From: Roseibacillus sp.
Lineage (GTDB): Bacteria; Verrucomicrobiota; Verrucomicrobiia; Verrucomicrobiales; Akkermansiaceae
NCBI GenBank assembly: GCA_002709395.1
Contig: PAQU01000003.1
Coordinates: 34,120-67,771 of the forward strand
DNA: 33,652 bases
Direction of reading: 5' to 3'
Below the pieces are notes generated by a model, which did no database searches, was not told where the DNA came from, and worked only from the letters and a program-made list of their open reading frames with translations. Of this stretch, positions 24,299 to 32,528 are shown in pieces (the first letter of the stretch is position 1; each line of letters begins with the position of its first letter). The position numbers were made by a program, and so were the translations under genes.

Positions 24299-24892
24299 CT
24301 AGCCCAGCAGGGCGTTCTCAATGAAATCGAGAATCTCTTTTCTTCCTTCCCGTGTCTTGGCAGAGGTCATGAATACGGCTGGCTCTCCCTCACTCCATGC
24401 CTTCATCGCGTCCAGAAACAGCGTAACATTCTTCCGGGCCACAGCAGGCTTGCTCTTGTCCGCCTTGGTGAAGACCAGGGCAAAGGGAACCCCCCCCTCC
24501 ACCAGCCACTGCACAAATTCAAGGTCGATCCGCTGGGGAGAATGGCGTGAATCGATCAGCACGAAGGCACAGAACAGGTTCTCCCGCTCAATAAGATAGG
24601 CTGCGATGAATTCCTGGAATCGCTCCCGGTCAGCCTTGGACACCTTGGCGTAGCCATAACCGGGCAGGTCTACCAGGCTCCACTGGTCATTCACGGTGAA
24701 GAAATTTATTTCCCTTGTTCGCCCGGGATTCCCCGAAACGCGCGCCAATCCCTCGCTACCGGCAAGAAGGTTGATAAGAGACGATTTTCCCACGTTGGAG
24801 CGACCGATGAAGGCGAACTCCGGGAATCTCGAATCCGGGCAATCGTCAAAACTGGCAGCCCCACGCTCGAATATGGCCGATTGAATTTTCAC
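24299..24892 (-). CDS. engB: Ribosome biogenesis GTP-binding protein EngB/YsxC
   Basis: A 197-residue GTPase needed for large-ribosomal-subunit assembly. The G motifs are present: P-loop GRSNVGKS at residues 30-37, G2 region GRTREINFF, G3 DLPGYGYAK at 75-83, G4 TKADK at 142-146 and G5 TSAK near the end. The GTG at 24892 is chosen because it gives the normal family start (MKIQSAIFE) and length and has GGAG three bases upstream; an in-frame TTG at 24946 would add 18 residues. It lies downstream of the MYG1-like gene on the same strand, 54 bases away, and converges with the DUF1501 gene. Confidence 0.95.
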   Translation of the reverse strand: MKIQSAIFERGAASFDDCPDSRFPEFAFIGRSNVGKSSLINLLAGSEGLARVSGNPGRTREINFFTVNDQWSLVDLPGYGYAKVSKADRERFQEFIAAYLIERENLFCAFVLIDSRHSPQRIDLEFVQWLVEGGVPFALVFTKADKSKPAVARKNVTLFLDAMKAWSEGEPAVFMTSAKTREGRKEILDFIENALLG

Positions 24893-24946
24893 GGTCTCCA
24901 AGAAGTCCAGAACCTGGGGCAGGCTGTGCGCCACCCCCTTCCACAA

Positions 24947-25813
24947 TTACACCCAGGCAGCTCGAAGCAACTCCTTCAGGCGCTCTTTTTCCGTGGCCGA
25001 AGTCTTTGCGACAAATCCCCGGGCATGCGCAAAATGCACGTCTTCCTCCCCCTCAATCCGGGTGAACTCCAATCGCGGGTGGTCGTTGTGACGAGAGAGC
25101 CCATAACCAGTGCCCCGCCGGTCCGGGTAGACCAAGCCCACCACATTCTCCGACTCCCCGACCGAATCGAGATAGCGCCCAAGCCCTACCGAGGGCTCAG
25201 CCGGGAGCGGCTCGGTCCGTGGCATGAAGAGAACCTTGAAAAAGTCCGCATCGCTGACCTCCAGCTTCCAGAGCTCGCAATGCTCATCGATGTAGGCGAT
25301 CCGTTCACGCAAGGTCTTCAGATACTCCAGGAGATCCTCTCCCACCCAGCGCATCATCTCATAGAGCAAGTCTCCGGGATCAAGGCGCTCGGCTTGTGCA
25401 AAGCGTCGCAGCAGGGTCACATCCATCGGCGAGTTAAGCTTGCTGATGATGTCGCGGTCGACGCCCAACCACTTGGCCGTCCCCCCTGCCCCCCGGGTAT
25501 CGAACCATTCAGCTGGCTCAAGCCAGTCGCAGAACATTTTTGCGTCCTCATAGAGACCGAGGTCCTGCAATACCAGGGAGAGCGCACAGACCGGGGGGTG
25601 ATCACGCGGAAACTGGTGATGATCAAAGTTTCCCCGCCCGGGTTCATGTTCTCCACCCACATCAACCACCAGCACTGCCGGGTTGTCGAGATCGCCCGAC
25701 TCCGGCTCACGCCGCTCGATCGGGGCACCGTGCTGCGCTACCAGTAAACTGCAGGCAAGGTAGTCGTCTTTATGCGCACCACCCGGATGCGTGAGAATCA
25801 GTTCGATGGACAT
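24947..25813 (-). CDS. MYG1-family (UPF0160) predicted metal-dependent hydrolase/exonuclease
   Basis: A 288-residue cytoplasmic protein starting at the ATG at 25813 (MSIELILTHPGGAHKDD). The conserved metal-binding motifs of the MYG1 family are visible: GGAHKDD at residues 11-17, VVDVGGEHEPG at 49-59 and the DHH motif NFDHHQF at 62-68, which also relates it to DHH phosphoesterases. The middle contains AEWFDTRGAGG and a helical part ending in LLRRFAQAERLDPGDLL. Eukaryotic MYG1 is a 3'-5' RNA exonuclease; bacterial members are uncharacterised. It precedes engB by 54 bases and may share its transcript. Some members of this family in bacteria are larger, but the core motifs are complete here. Confidence 0.85.
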   Translation of the reverse strand: MSIELILTHPGGAHKDDYLACSLLVAQHGAPIERREPESGDLDNPAVLVVDVGGEHEPGRGNFDHHQFPRDHPPVCALSLVLQDLGLYEDAKMFCDWLEPAEWFDTRGAGGTAKWLGVDRDIISKLNSPMDVTLLRRFAQAERLDPGDLLYEMMRWVGEDLLEYLKTLRERIAYIDEHCELWKLEVSDADFFKVLFMPRTEPLPAEPSVGLGRYLDSVGESENVVGLVYPDRRGTGYGLSRHNDHPRLEFTRIEGEEDVHFAHARGFVAKTSATEKERLKELLRAAWV

Positions 25814-25979
25814 GAGAGGCGGGACGGTAGGGAGTTGCGACCAGAGAGCAAGCCCTTGCACCCGGCGGGGCAGCAGGACCGGAGCTTATCACTCCTTCCG
25901 CAGGGCGAGCGAGTGGTTTTCGGAGAAGAACTCACCAGACTCGATCTTCATTTCCACCGACCTCGGTTGACTCAACCCG

Positions 25980-27755
25980 CTATCTCGGGCCCGCAGCCTC
26001 CATTCGCGTCAGGGTCAGCATCCGAAACTCCATCGCTTCCGCTCCGGGAATCTCCGTGGCACGGAGAGTTAGTTCTCCCTTCCCCTTCTCAAGCAGGATA
26101 TCCCCGACCTTCACTGCCTTGAAATCCTTCACGTAAGACTCCATCCGGGGGTGCAGATCGTGCTCCTTCCCTGATTCGGGAACGTCATGCGCCTCGGTGA
26201 TCTGAAACTTGAGAACCGCATCATTGAAACTCAGCTCGCACTTCGCTCCCGCCTCCCTTGCAGCGTAGTAGAGGACCACCGCGTAACTCCCGCTGGCTGC
26301 AACCTCCGCCCCAAACGTGATCCGGTCCTCCGTGCTCGTCCAGTTCTTGAAATACGAGCAGTTGGGAAACTTGTTTGAACGCCTGATGGAGCCGTGTGCG
26401 ACCGCATCGCGGGCAGGAAGTTGCGTGAAGCGCGATCCCGGGTCCGCAATCACAAATGGACGCTTGTCCTCGAAATAGGACGCCATGAATTCATCTCGAT
26501 GCCTGACCACCGCCTTCCTGAGGTTCTCGACAACTGTCGGGTGGCTCTCAGCCACATTATGTTTCTGCCCCGGGTCCGCGACCATGTCATAAAGCCTCTC
26601 CCGGTCATCAAGGCGGAAGCGCTGGTTCCTTGCGCTGATCCTGTCCTTCCAGTGGCTGATGAGAGTCCGGTCAGGCCACGAAACCTCCCCGGGTGCGGGC
26701 TCACGTAACAGCGGTTGCAGGCTCAGCCCATCACGAGTCCTGGCCTCCGTATCCGGCACTCCTGCGAGATCGCAGAGAGTGGGGAGAAGATCCCTTACAC
26801 TCGTAATCTGCGGAATCTCAGTCCCCGCCCTGATCCCTGCCGGCCATTTGACATAAAGCGGACTGCGGACCCCTCCCTCATCAGTCGATCCCTTACGCCC
26901 CCGCATTCCTCCATTCCAACGCACCCCATTCGGTCCATTGTCATGAAACCAGATCACAATGGTATCCCTCGAGACACCCAGTTCCTTCAATCTGTTAAGA
27001 ACCCGGCCGACATTCCAATCAAGGTTTTCACACATTGCCAGGGCACTGCGCTTATGGGTTTCCACTTCGCGCCCGGGGCTTTGCCTGTTCTTCATTTTGA
27101 GAGGCCGATGGGAAAAACGCTGCCAGAACCGGTCCGGAACCTGCATGGGGGAGTGGGGCGTATTGTAAGGCAGGTAAGCAAAAAAAGGCTTACCCTCATC
27201 TACCGCACCCTCGATGAAGGACATTGCCCGGTTGGTGAAATCATCAACGCAGAACCCCTGCCCCTTCACGATGCGACCATTCTGTTCAAGCAGGGGACTG
27301 TAGTAATTGCCCCAGTGACCGCTGCAGAAGCCGTAGAATTCCTGAAACCCCCTCCCATTGGGATGATAGGGATGCTGCATGCCGTTGTGCCACTTGCCGA
27401 ACGCCCCGGTAGCGTATCCGGCTGCCACGAAGATATCGGCCACCGTTACCTCGTCGAGATTCATTCGTTCTCCCCCTGCGGAAGTCGAATATACCCCGGA
27501 TCTAGCATGGTGCCTCCCGGTGAGAAATTCGGCCCGCGTTGGCGAGCAGACCGGGCAGACAAAGAATCGCTCAAAGCTCGCCCCATCACGCTTGAGCGAA
27601 TCTATATGAGGGGTCGCGATATCGGTATTTCCCGAACTTGAGAGATCCCCCCAACCCTGGTCGTCACTAAGAAATACCAGGACGTTGGGTCGGGAAGCCT
27701 CAGCAGGGGCCCCCACAAGTCCCAGCATCATGACAAGAAACAGATTTCTGTTCAT
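25980..27755 (-). CDS. Exported sulfatase (formylglycine type, family S1) with C-terminal accessory domain
   Basis: A 591-residue arylsulfatase-type enzyme with a signal peptide (MNRNLFLVMMLGLVGAPAEA). Asp31 and Asp32 in LSDDQGWGD are metal ligands, and the CxPxR motif CSPTRAEFLTG has Cys70, the residue converted to formylglycine. The Lys-His-containing GKWHNG and the later FHDNGPNG complete the active site. After residue about 440 there is an extra beta-rich domain (TFGAEVAASGSYAVVLYYAA) resembling the accessory carbohydrate-binding domains of polysaccharide sulfatases. ATG at 27755 is chosen; a GTG sits just before it. CSPTR implies maturation by the oxygen-dependent formylglycine-generating enzyme, which is not encoded here. 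A role in desulfating algal or animal polysaccharides is inferred from the PVC context. Confidence 0.93.
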   Translation of the reverse strand: MNRNLFLVMMLGLVGAPAEASRPNVLVFLSDDQGWGDLSSSGNTDIATPHIDSLKRDGASFERFFVCPVCSPTRAEFLTGRHHARSGVYSTSAGGERMNLDEVTVADIFVAAGYATGAFGKWHNGMQHPYHPNGRGFQEFYGFCSGHWGNYYSPLLEQNGRIVKGQGFCVDDFTNRAMSFIEGAVDEGKPFFAYLPYNTPHSPMQVPDRFWQRFSHRPLKMKNRQSPGREVETHKRSALAMCENLDWNVGRVLNRLKELGVSRDTIVIWFHDNGPNGVRWNGGMRGRKGSTDEGGVRSPLYVKWPAGIRAGTEIPQITSVRDLLPTLCDLAGVPDTEARTRDGLSLQPLLREPAPGEVSWPDRTLISHWKDRISARNQRFRLDDRERLYDMVADPGQKHNVAESHPTVVENLRKAVVRHRDEFMASYFEDKRPFVIADPGSRFTQLPARDAVAHGSIRRSNKFPNCSYFKNWTSTEDRITFGAEVAASGSYAVVLYYAAREAGAKCELSFNDAVLKFQITEAHDVPESGKEHDLHPRMESYVKDFKAVKVGDILLEKGKGELTLRATEIPGAEAMEFRMLTLTRMEAAGPR

Positions 27756-27806
27756 CACCTTGTGTCATCGTGGCTGCGTTACCCCCGGCATTGAAGAAAA
27801 TTCCTT

Positions 27807-27820
27807 CCTCCCGCCGGAGG
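27807..27820. repeat. Short inverted repeat upstream of the icd promoter
   Basis: CCTCC (27807-27811) and GGAGG (27816-27820) form a five-base-pair stem around CGCC, ten bases before the -35 box of the icd promoter and between two divergent genes. It may be a protein-binding site or chance. Confidence 0.25.
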
Positions 27821-27829
27821 CGCATTCTG

Positions 27830-27858
27830 TTGACCATCGCTGCCGGCTGACATACATA
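27830..27858 (+). promoter_or_regulatory. Sigma70-type promoter of the isocitrate dehydrogenase gene
   Basis: TTGACC (27830-27835) is followed after exactly 17 bases by TACATA (27853-27858), placing transcription start near 27865 and leaving a leader of about 20 bases before the ATG at 27884. It is the best consensus promoter seen in the window. Confidence 0.65.
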
Positions 27859-27883
27859 CCCGTCCTTTCCTTTTCAGCCGGCC

Positions 27884-30112
27884 ATGTCCTCTCCCAAGAT
27901 CATCTACACCATTACCGACGAGGCTCCTGCTCTTGCGACCCGCTCTCTGCTTCCCGTTATCGAGCGGTTCACAAGGTCATCGGGCATCCGGATTGAAACC
28001 CGTGACATCTCGCTCGCCGGGCGAATCCTGGCCAGCTTTCCGGATGCTCTCACTGAAAGTCAGCGCACTGGGGACGCCCTCGCAGAACTCGGGGCCCTCG
28101 CCACGACACCCGAGGCGAATATCATCAAGCTTCCAAACATCAGCGCCTCCGTACCCCAGCTCAAGGCTGCCATCAGGGAGCTATCCGCCCAGGGCTACAA
28201 TCTTCCCGAGTATCCAGAGGACCCCAAGGGACCAGAGGAGCACGAGATCAAGGCTCGCTATGACAAAGTCAAGGGCAGCGCGGTCAACCCCGTGCTGCGT
28301 GAGGGAAACTCCGACCGGAGGGCTCCGAGGGCCGTAAAGGAATACGCCCGGAATAACCCCCACACCATGGGTGAGTGGTCGCCTGCCTCAAAGACTAACG
28401 TCGCCACCATGGAGGCCGCCGACTTCCGCCACCAGGAACAATCCATGACCGTGGAGCAGGAAACCACCTTCTCCATTGAGTTCATCGACGGGGAGGGAAA
28501 TACGACAACTCTCAAGCCATCCGCACCCCTCCTCGCCGGCGAGGTCATCGACTGCACGGTGATGAACCGGGAGGCCCTCCTTTCGTTTCTCGATTCCCAG
28601 GTCACCCGCGCCAAGGAGGAAGGGATCCTCTTTTCCCTCCATATGAAGGCAACCATGATGAAGGTCTCAGATCCGGTCATCTTCGGTCATTGCGTAAGGG
28701 TCTACTTCCGGGATCTCGTCACCAGGCATCAGGCCCTCCTTGAGGAACTTGGAACTGACTTCAACAACGGCTTCGGTGATCTTCTCCCCAGGATCAAGGA
28801 CCTCCCGGCAGAGACCCAAGCCACCATTCAGGCCGATATCCAGGCCTGCTTTGAAAACGGGCCCGGACTCGCCATGGTGAATTCGGATGAGGGCATCACC
28901 AATCTCCATGTCCCCAGTGATGTGATCATTGATGCTTCCATGCCGGCCATGATCCGGAATTCGGGGCAGATGTGGAATTCGGAGGGCAGATCCCAGGACA
29001 CCCTGGCAGTAATCCCCGACAGCAGCTACGCTGGAATTTATCAGGCCGTAATCGAATTCTGCCGCGAACACGGCGCCTTCGACCCGACCACCATGGGCAC
29101 AGTGCCCAACATCGGCCTCATGGCTCAGAAGGCCGAGGAATATGGCTCACACGACAAAACCTTTCAGGCTCCGGGAAATGGGATCATCCGGCTTCTCGAC
29201 GAGCAGGGCTCGGCCCTGATGGAACAACAGGTGAACGAAGGTGACCTCTTCCGGGCCTGCCAGACCAAGGACGCACCCATTCAAGACTGGGTCGGCCTCG
29301 CTGTTTCCCGGGCACGAGCTACCGGTGTTCCGGCTGTCTTCTGGCTGGACCACGAACGGGCCCACGATGCCCGGATTATTGAGAAGGTCGAGGCCTTGCT
29401 CCCTGAACACAACACCGAGGGGCTTGACATCCGCATCCTTGCGCCCACGGAAGCATGCTACTTCACTCTCGAGCGCCTCAAGGCAGGACAGGATACCATC
29501 TCCGTAACCGGCAATGTCCTGCGAGACTATCTCACCGACCTCTTTCCCATCCTGGAGGTAGGAACCAGCGCCAAGATGCTCTCCATCGTTCCTCTGATGA
29601 ATGGCGGAGGTCTGTTCGAAACCGGCGCTGGTGGGTCCGCCCCCAAGCATGTCCAGCAATTCACCGAGGAGAACCACCTGCGCTGGGACTCCCTGGGAGA
29701 GTTCCTCGCCCTTGCCGTCTCACTTGAGCACCTCGCCGGAAAATTTGATAATGCACGAGCACGTATCCTGGGAGAAACCCTCGATGAAGCCAGCACCCTC
29801 TACCTCCTCAATGACAAGGCGCCCTCACGCAGGTGCGGTGAACTCGACAACCGCGGCACGCATTTCTATCTGGCTCTCTACTGGGCCCGGGCTCTCGCAG
29901 CGCAGGATGCCGATCCGGAATTAAAGGCGGAGTTTTCCTCACTCGCCGACCAACTCAGCAGCGCGGAGGAACAAATTCTCTCCGAGTTGAGCAGTGTCCA
30001 GGGTCAGGAGGTAGACTTGGGTGGTTACTACCGGCCTGACGAGGCAATGGCAAATGACGCCATGCGCCCCAGTGAGACCCTGAATACCATCCTCGACGAG
30101 GGGAGGGGATGA
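27884..30112 (+). CDS. icd: Monomeric NADP-dependent isocitrate dehydrogenase
   Basis: A 742-residue enzyme of the monomeric IDH class, which oxidatively decarboxylates isocitrate to 2-oxoglutarate with NADP+ in the TCA cycle. The length and N-terminus ([19 protein letters not shown]) match the family. The substrate-binding segment [17 protein letters not shown] and [13 protein letters not shown] are present. Lys255 in [11 protein letters not shown] and Tyr420 in [10 protein letters not shown] fall at exactly the residue numbers reported as catalytic in the Azotobacter vinelandii enzyme. It is cytoplasmic. A strong promoter lies at 27830-27858, and it is divergent from the sulfatase gene. The next gene follows after about 60 bases. 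Confidence 0.97.
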   Translation: MSSPKIIYTITDEAPALATRSLLPVIERFTRSSGIRIETRDISLAGRILASFPDALTESQRTGDALAELGALATTPEANIIKLPNISASVPQLKAAIRELSAQGYNLPEYPEDPKGPEEHEIKARYDKVKGSAVNPVLREGNSDRRAPRAVKEYARNNPHTMGEWSPASKTNVATMEAADFRHQEQSMTVEQETTFSIEFIDGEGNTTTLKPSAPLLAGEVIDCTVMNREALLSFLDSQVTRAKEEGILFSLHMKATMMKVSDPVIFGHCVRVYFRDLVTRHQALLEELGTDFNNGFGDLLPRIKDLPAETQATIQADIQACFENGPGLAMVNSDEGITNLHVPSDVIIDASMPAMIRNSGQMWNSEGRSQDTLAVIPDSSYAGIYQAVIEFCREHGAFDPTTMGTVPNIGLMAQKAEEYGSHDKTFQAPGNGIIRLLDEQGSALMEQQVNEGDLFRACQTKDAPIQDWVGLAVSRARATGVPAVFWLDHERAHDARIIEKVEALLPEHNTEGLDIRILAPTEACYFTLERLKAGQDTISVTGNVLRDYLTDLFPILEVGTSAKMLSIVPLMNGGGLFETGAGGSAPKHVQQFTEENHLRWDSLGEFLALAVSLEHLAGKFDNARARILGETLDEASTLYLLNDKAPSRRCGELDNRGTHFYLALYWARALAAQDADPELKAEFSSLADQLSSAEEQILSELSSVQGQEVDLGGYYRPDEAMANDAMRPSETLNTILDEGRG

Positions 30113-30179
30113 CTCATCCGGCGGCTCCGCGCAACTTACCGCTAGTCTCAGTCCCCGTTTGGCCTATAGTGCGCCCTCG

Positions 30180-32453
30180 GTGCCAAAAACTTTCTTCAAC
30201 TCCTCCCCTCTGACCTGGCTGACACTCCTTTCCTGCCTCTTCTGGGGTGTCATTACTTCCAATGTTTTTGCCACCGAGCCCGGCGTTACCGGGGTAGGGC
30301 ACACACCGGGAGGCAAAGTCGCCTTCAATCTGGACCCCAACCCCTCCCGATATCACATCCTGCAACGTTCCCGGGAGCTCTCGGAGGTGGGCAGAGGTCG
30401 CCCCGTGGCGATGGTCAGGGGCAGCTCCAGGCCCGGAATGATCGCCGATTCCACCCGCCCGAAGGATCAGGGTTACTATCAACTCACCCACGTCGAATCC
30501 GCAGCACCCCGGGATACGGACCGGGACGGGTTCTCCGACTGGCTCGAACTGGCTCGTCCAGGATACTACAATCCTCTCAACCCAGCCACCCCGGTAGAAC
30601 GAGCCCAGGGGTCAGTCATGCTGGTTAACCGGACCCACTTCGAGCAACTGGCAGCCCGGGATGATCGCCCGGGCGCCCAGTCCGTGCGCGAGATCAAGTT
30701 CCTTGTCTACGATGTCCACACGAGCAGGCCAGTCCTCTACTTCGCCAACAGTAACCGTTACCGCTACCACTTCGACTTCACCAGTCAGGTCGTGAACCGC
30801 TACAACGACCTTGGCCTGTTTAACAGTGAAACCTATTTCGACAATACCCGTCGCAAGAATCTCGCTGGAAGTCTTATTGCACACGACAACTACGTGGATG
30901 CCGAGGGTCGGCGGGGACTCTATACCGTCGAGTTCTGGCCCACTGATCCGGTGGCCTTCAGGTTCGTGGAAAAAGGCTATGAGCTGGTCTCAGCTGCCAT
31001 GCCCTTCGTTGATGGAAACATAGCCTACCACCCTGCCAGCGAAACCCAGCGTCGTTGGTACAACGACGAAAAGGAGGACTACGAAAAATCCTATATTCAG
31101 GTCGTCCAGACTGAGGACCTCTACGCTAACGTGGTTTATACCGGGCTCAACCCCGGTGAGGGATATGGACGACTCCGCGTCGTCAACGGCAGCGAAACCC
31201 TCTCCGTGCGGGACATCGTGATTTTCCGCAATATTCCCAACGATCTTACCCACGTAGCAGGCATAATCACGGAGATTCCCCAGACTCCTCTCTCACACAT
31301 CAACCTGAAGGCCAAGCAGAACAATACCCCCAACGCCTTCATCAAGGATGCCTCTACCCACCCTGAAATAGCACCTTTTATTGACCAGAACATCTACTAC
31401 CGCGTAACCGCTGACGGATTTGAGATCCGGTCCGCGACTGAAGAGGAAGTTGAAGCCTGGTTCGAAGCGATCCGCCCCGCAAATCCCCAGGTCCCGCAAC
31501 GTGATCTCAGCATTACGGAAATCCGTCCCCTCTCCCGGATCCAGTTCAACAATTCCGACGCCTTTGGAGCCAAGGCTGCAAACGTGGCTGAGTTACGCCG
31601 GATCATTCCCCGGAACGCTCCGAATGGATATGCCATCCCCTTTTACTTCTATGACGAATTCATGAAGGCCGGTGACCTTTATAGCGAGGCCCAGGCCATG
31701 ATGGAGCAACCTCTCTTCCGGAATTCTGCTCTTTTCCGGGACGCACTTCTCAAGAGCTTCCGGCAGAAGATCAAGGATGCCCCCCTTCCAGCATGGATGT
31801 TCGATGCCGTGGGAGCCCTCCAGGAATCCATCGGCCCCGACACGACCCTGAGGCTGCGCTCCAGCACCAATAACGAAGACCTTGAGGGGTTCAACGGCGC
31901 GGGGTTATACAGCTCATTCACTCATTACCTTGACGAGGGGCACCTCGAGAAAACCGTCAAACAGGTATGGGCCAGTCTCTGGAACTACCGGGCTTTTGAA
32001 GAGCGGGAATTCTGGCGCATCGACCACTTCTCCGCCGCCATGGGAGTGCTGGTTCACCCTAACTACGAGAACGAACAGGCAAACGGAGTGGGCGTTACCA
32101 CCAATATCTTCGATCCGCGCTGGGAAGGACATTACGTTAATGTCCAGATTGGCGAAAACCTCGTGACCAATCCGGAAGCAGGCTCCATTCCTGAGGAATA
32201 CCTCATCGCCCGGCTTGCTGGATTTTCCGACGAGATCCAGTATATCCGCTTCTCAAACCAACTACCCGATAACCAGACCGTCCTGACCCGCAGCCAGGCC
32301 CTTGACCTGAAGGCCAAGATGAATCTGGTGCATAGCCACTTTCTCTCCCGATACAACCCGCCCGATCCCTCGACCTGGGCGATGGAGGTGGAGTTTAAGA
32401 TTACCGAGGAAGGCAACCTCCTGATCAAACAGGCGCGACCCTGGATATTCTGA
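30180..32453 (+). CDS. Exported PEP/pyruvate-binding (ATP-grasp plus phosphohistidine) domain protein, glucan-dikinase-like order
   Basis: A protein of about 757 residues; GTG at 30180 gives a signal-like N-terminus with LTWLTLLSCLFWGVITSNVF, and a TTG at 30159 is an alternative. After it comes a calcium-binding-like loop, DTDRDGFSDWLEL, and a large region of unknown fold. A phosphohistidine swivelling domain follows, TPLSHINLKAKQNN, with its His codon at 31296. The ATP-binding (PPDK N-terminal type) domain is last, with the motif RLRSSTNNEDLEGFNGAGL and KQVWASLWNYRAF, ending in IKQARPWIF. The order His domain then ATP-grasp is that of alpha-glucan water dikinases, not of PEP synthase or PPDK, and no PEP/pyruvate TIM barrel is present. 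An exported dikinase-like enzyme would be unusual because ATP is scarce outside the cytoplasm. Confidence 0.8.
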   Translation: MPKTFFNSSPLTWLTLLSCLFWGVITSNVFATEPGVTGVGHTPGGKVAFNLDPNPSRYHILQRSRELSEVGRGRPVAMVRGSSRPGMIADSTRPKDQGYYQLTHVESAAPRDTDRDGFSDWLELARPGYYNPLNPATPVERAQGSVMLVNRTHFEQLAARDDRPGAQSVREIKFLVYDVHTSRPVLYFANSNRYRYHFDFTSQVVNRYNDLGLFNSETYFDNTRRKNLAGSLIAHDNYVDAEGRRGLYTVEFWPTDPVAFRFVEKGYELVSAAMPFVDGNIAYHPASETQRRWYNDEKEDYEKSYIQVVQTEDLYANVVYTGLNPGEGYGRLRVVNGSETLSVRDIVIFRNIPNDLTHVAGIITEIPQTPLSHINLKAKQNNTPNAFIKDASTHPEIAPFIDQNIYYRVTADGFEIRSATEEEVEAWFEAIRPANPQVPQRDLSITEIRPLSRIQFNNSDAFGAKAANVAELRRIIPRNAPNGYAIPFYFYDEFMKAGDLYSEAQAMMEQPLFRNSALFRDALLKSFRQKIKDAPLPAWMFDAVGALQESIGPDTTLRLRSSTNNEDLEGFNGAGLYSSFTHYLDEGHLEKTVKQVWASLWNYRAFEEREFWRIDHFSAAMGVLVHPNYENEQANGVGVTTNIFDPRWEGHYVNVQIGENLVTNPEAGSIPEEYLIARLAGFSDEIQYIRFSNQLPDNQTVLTRSQALDLKAKMNLVHSHFLSRYNPPDPSTWAMEVEFKITEEGNLLIKQARPWIF

Positions 32454-32528
32454 ATCACCGAACCTCTGAAAGAGATCCGGATCCTGCGGATATCTGCAGC
32501 GCACCCTTTCTGCTCCCATTCCTTGTTC

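Noticed and set aside
26715-27641. Plus-strand open frame (308 codons) opposite the sulfatase
   Set aside because: The sulfatase on the other strand has its active-site motifs here; the antisense product has no recognisable features.
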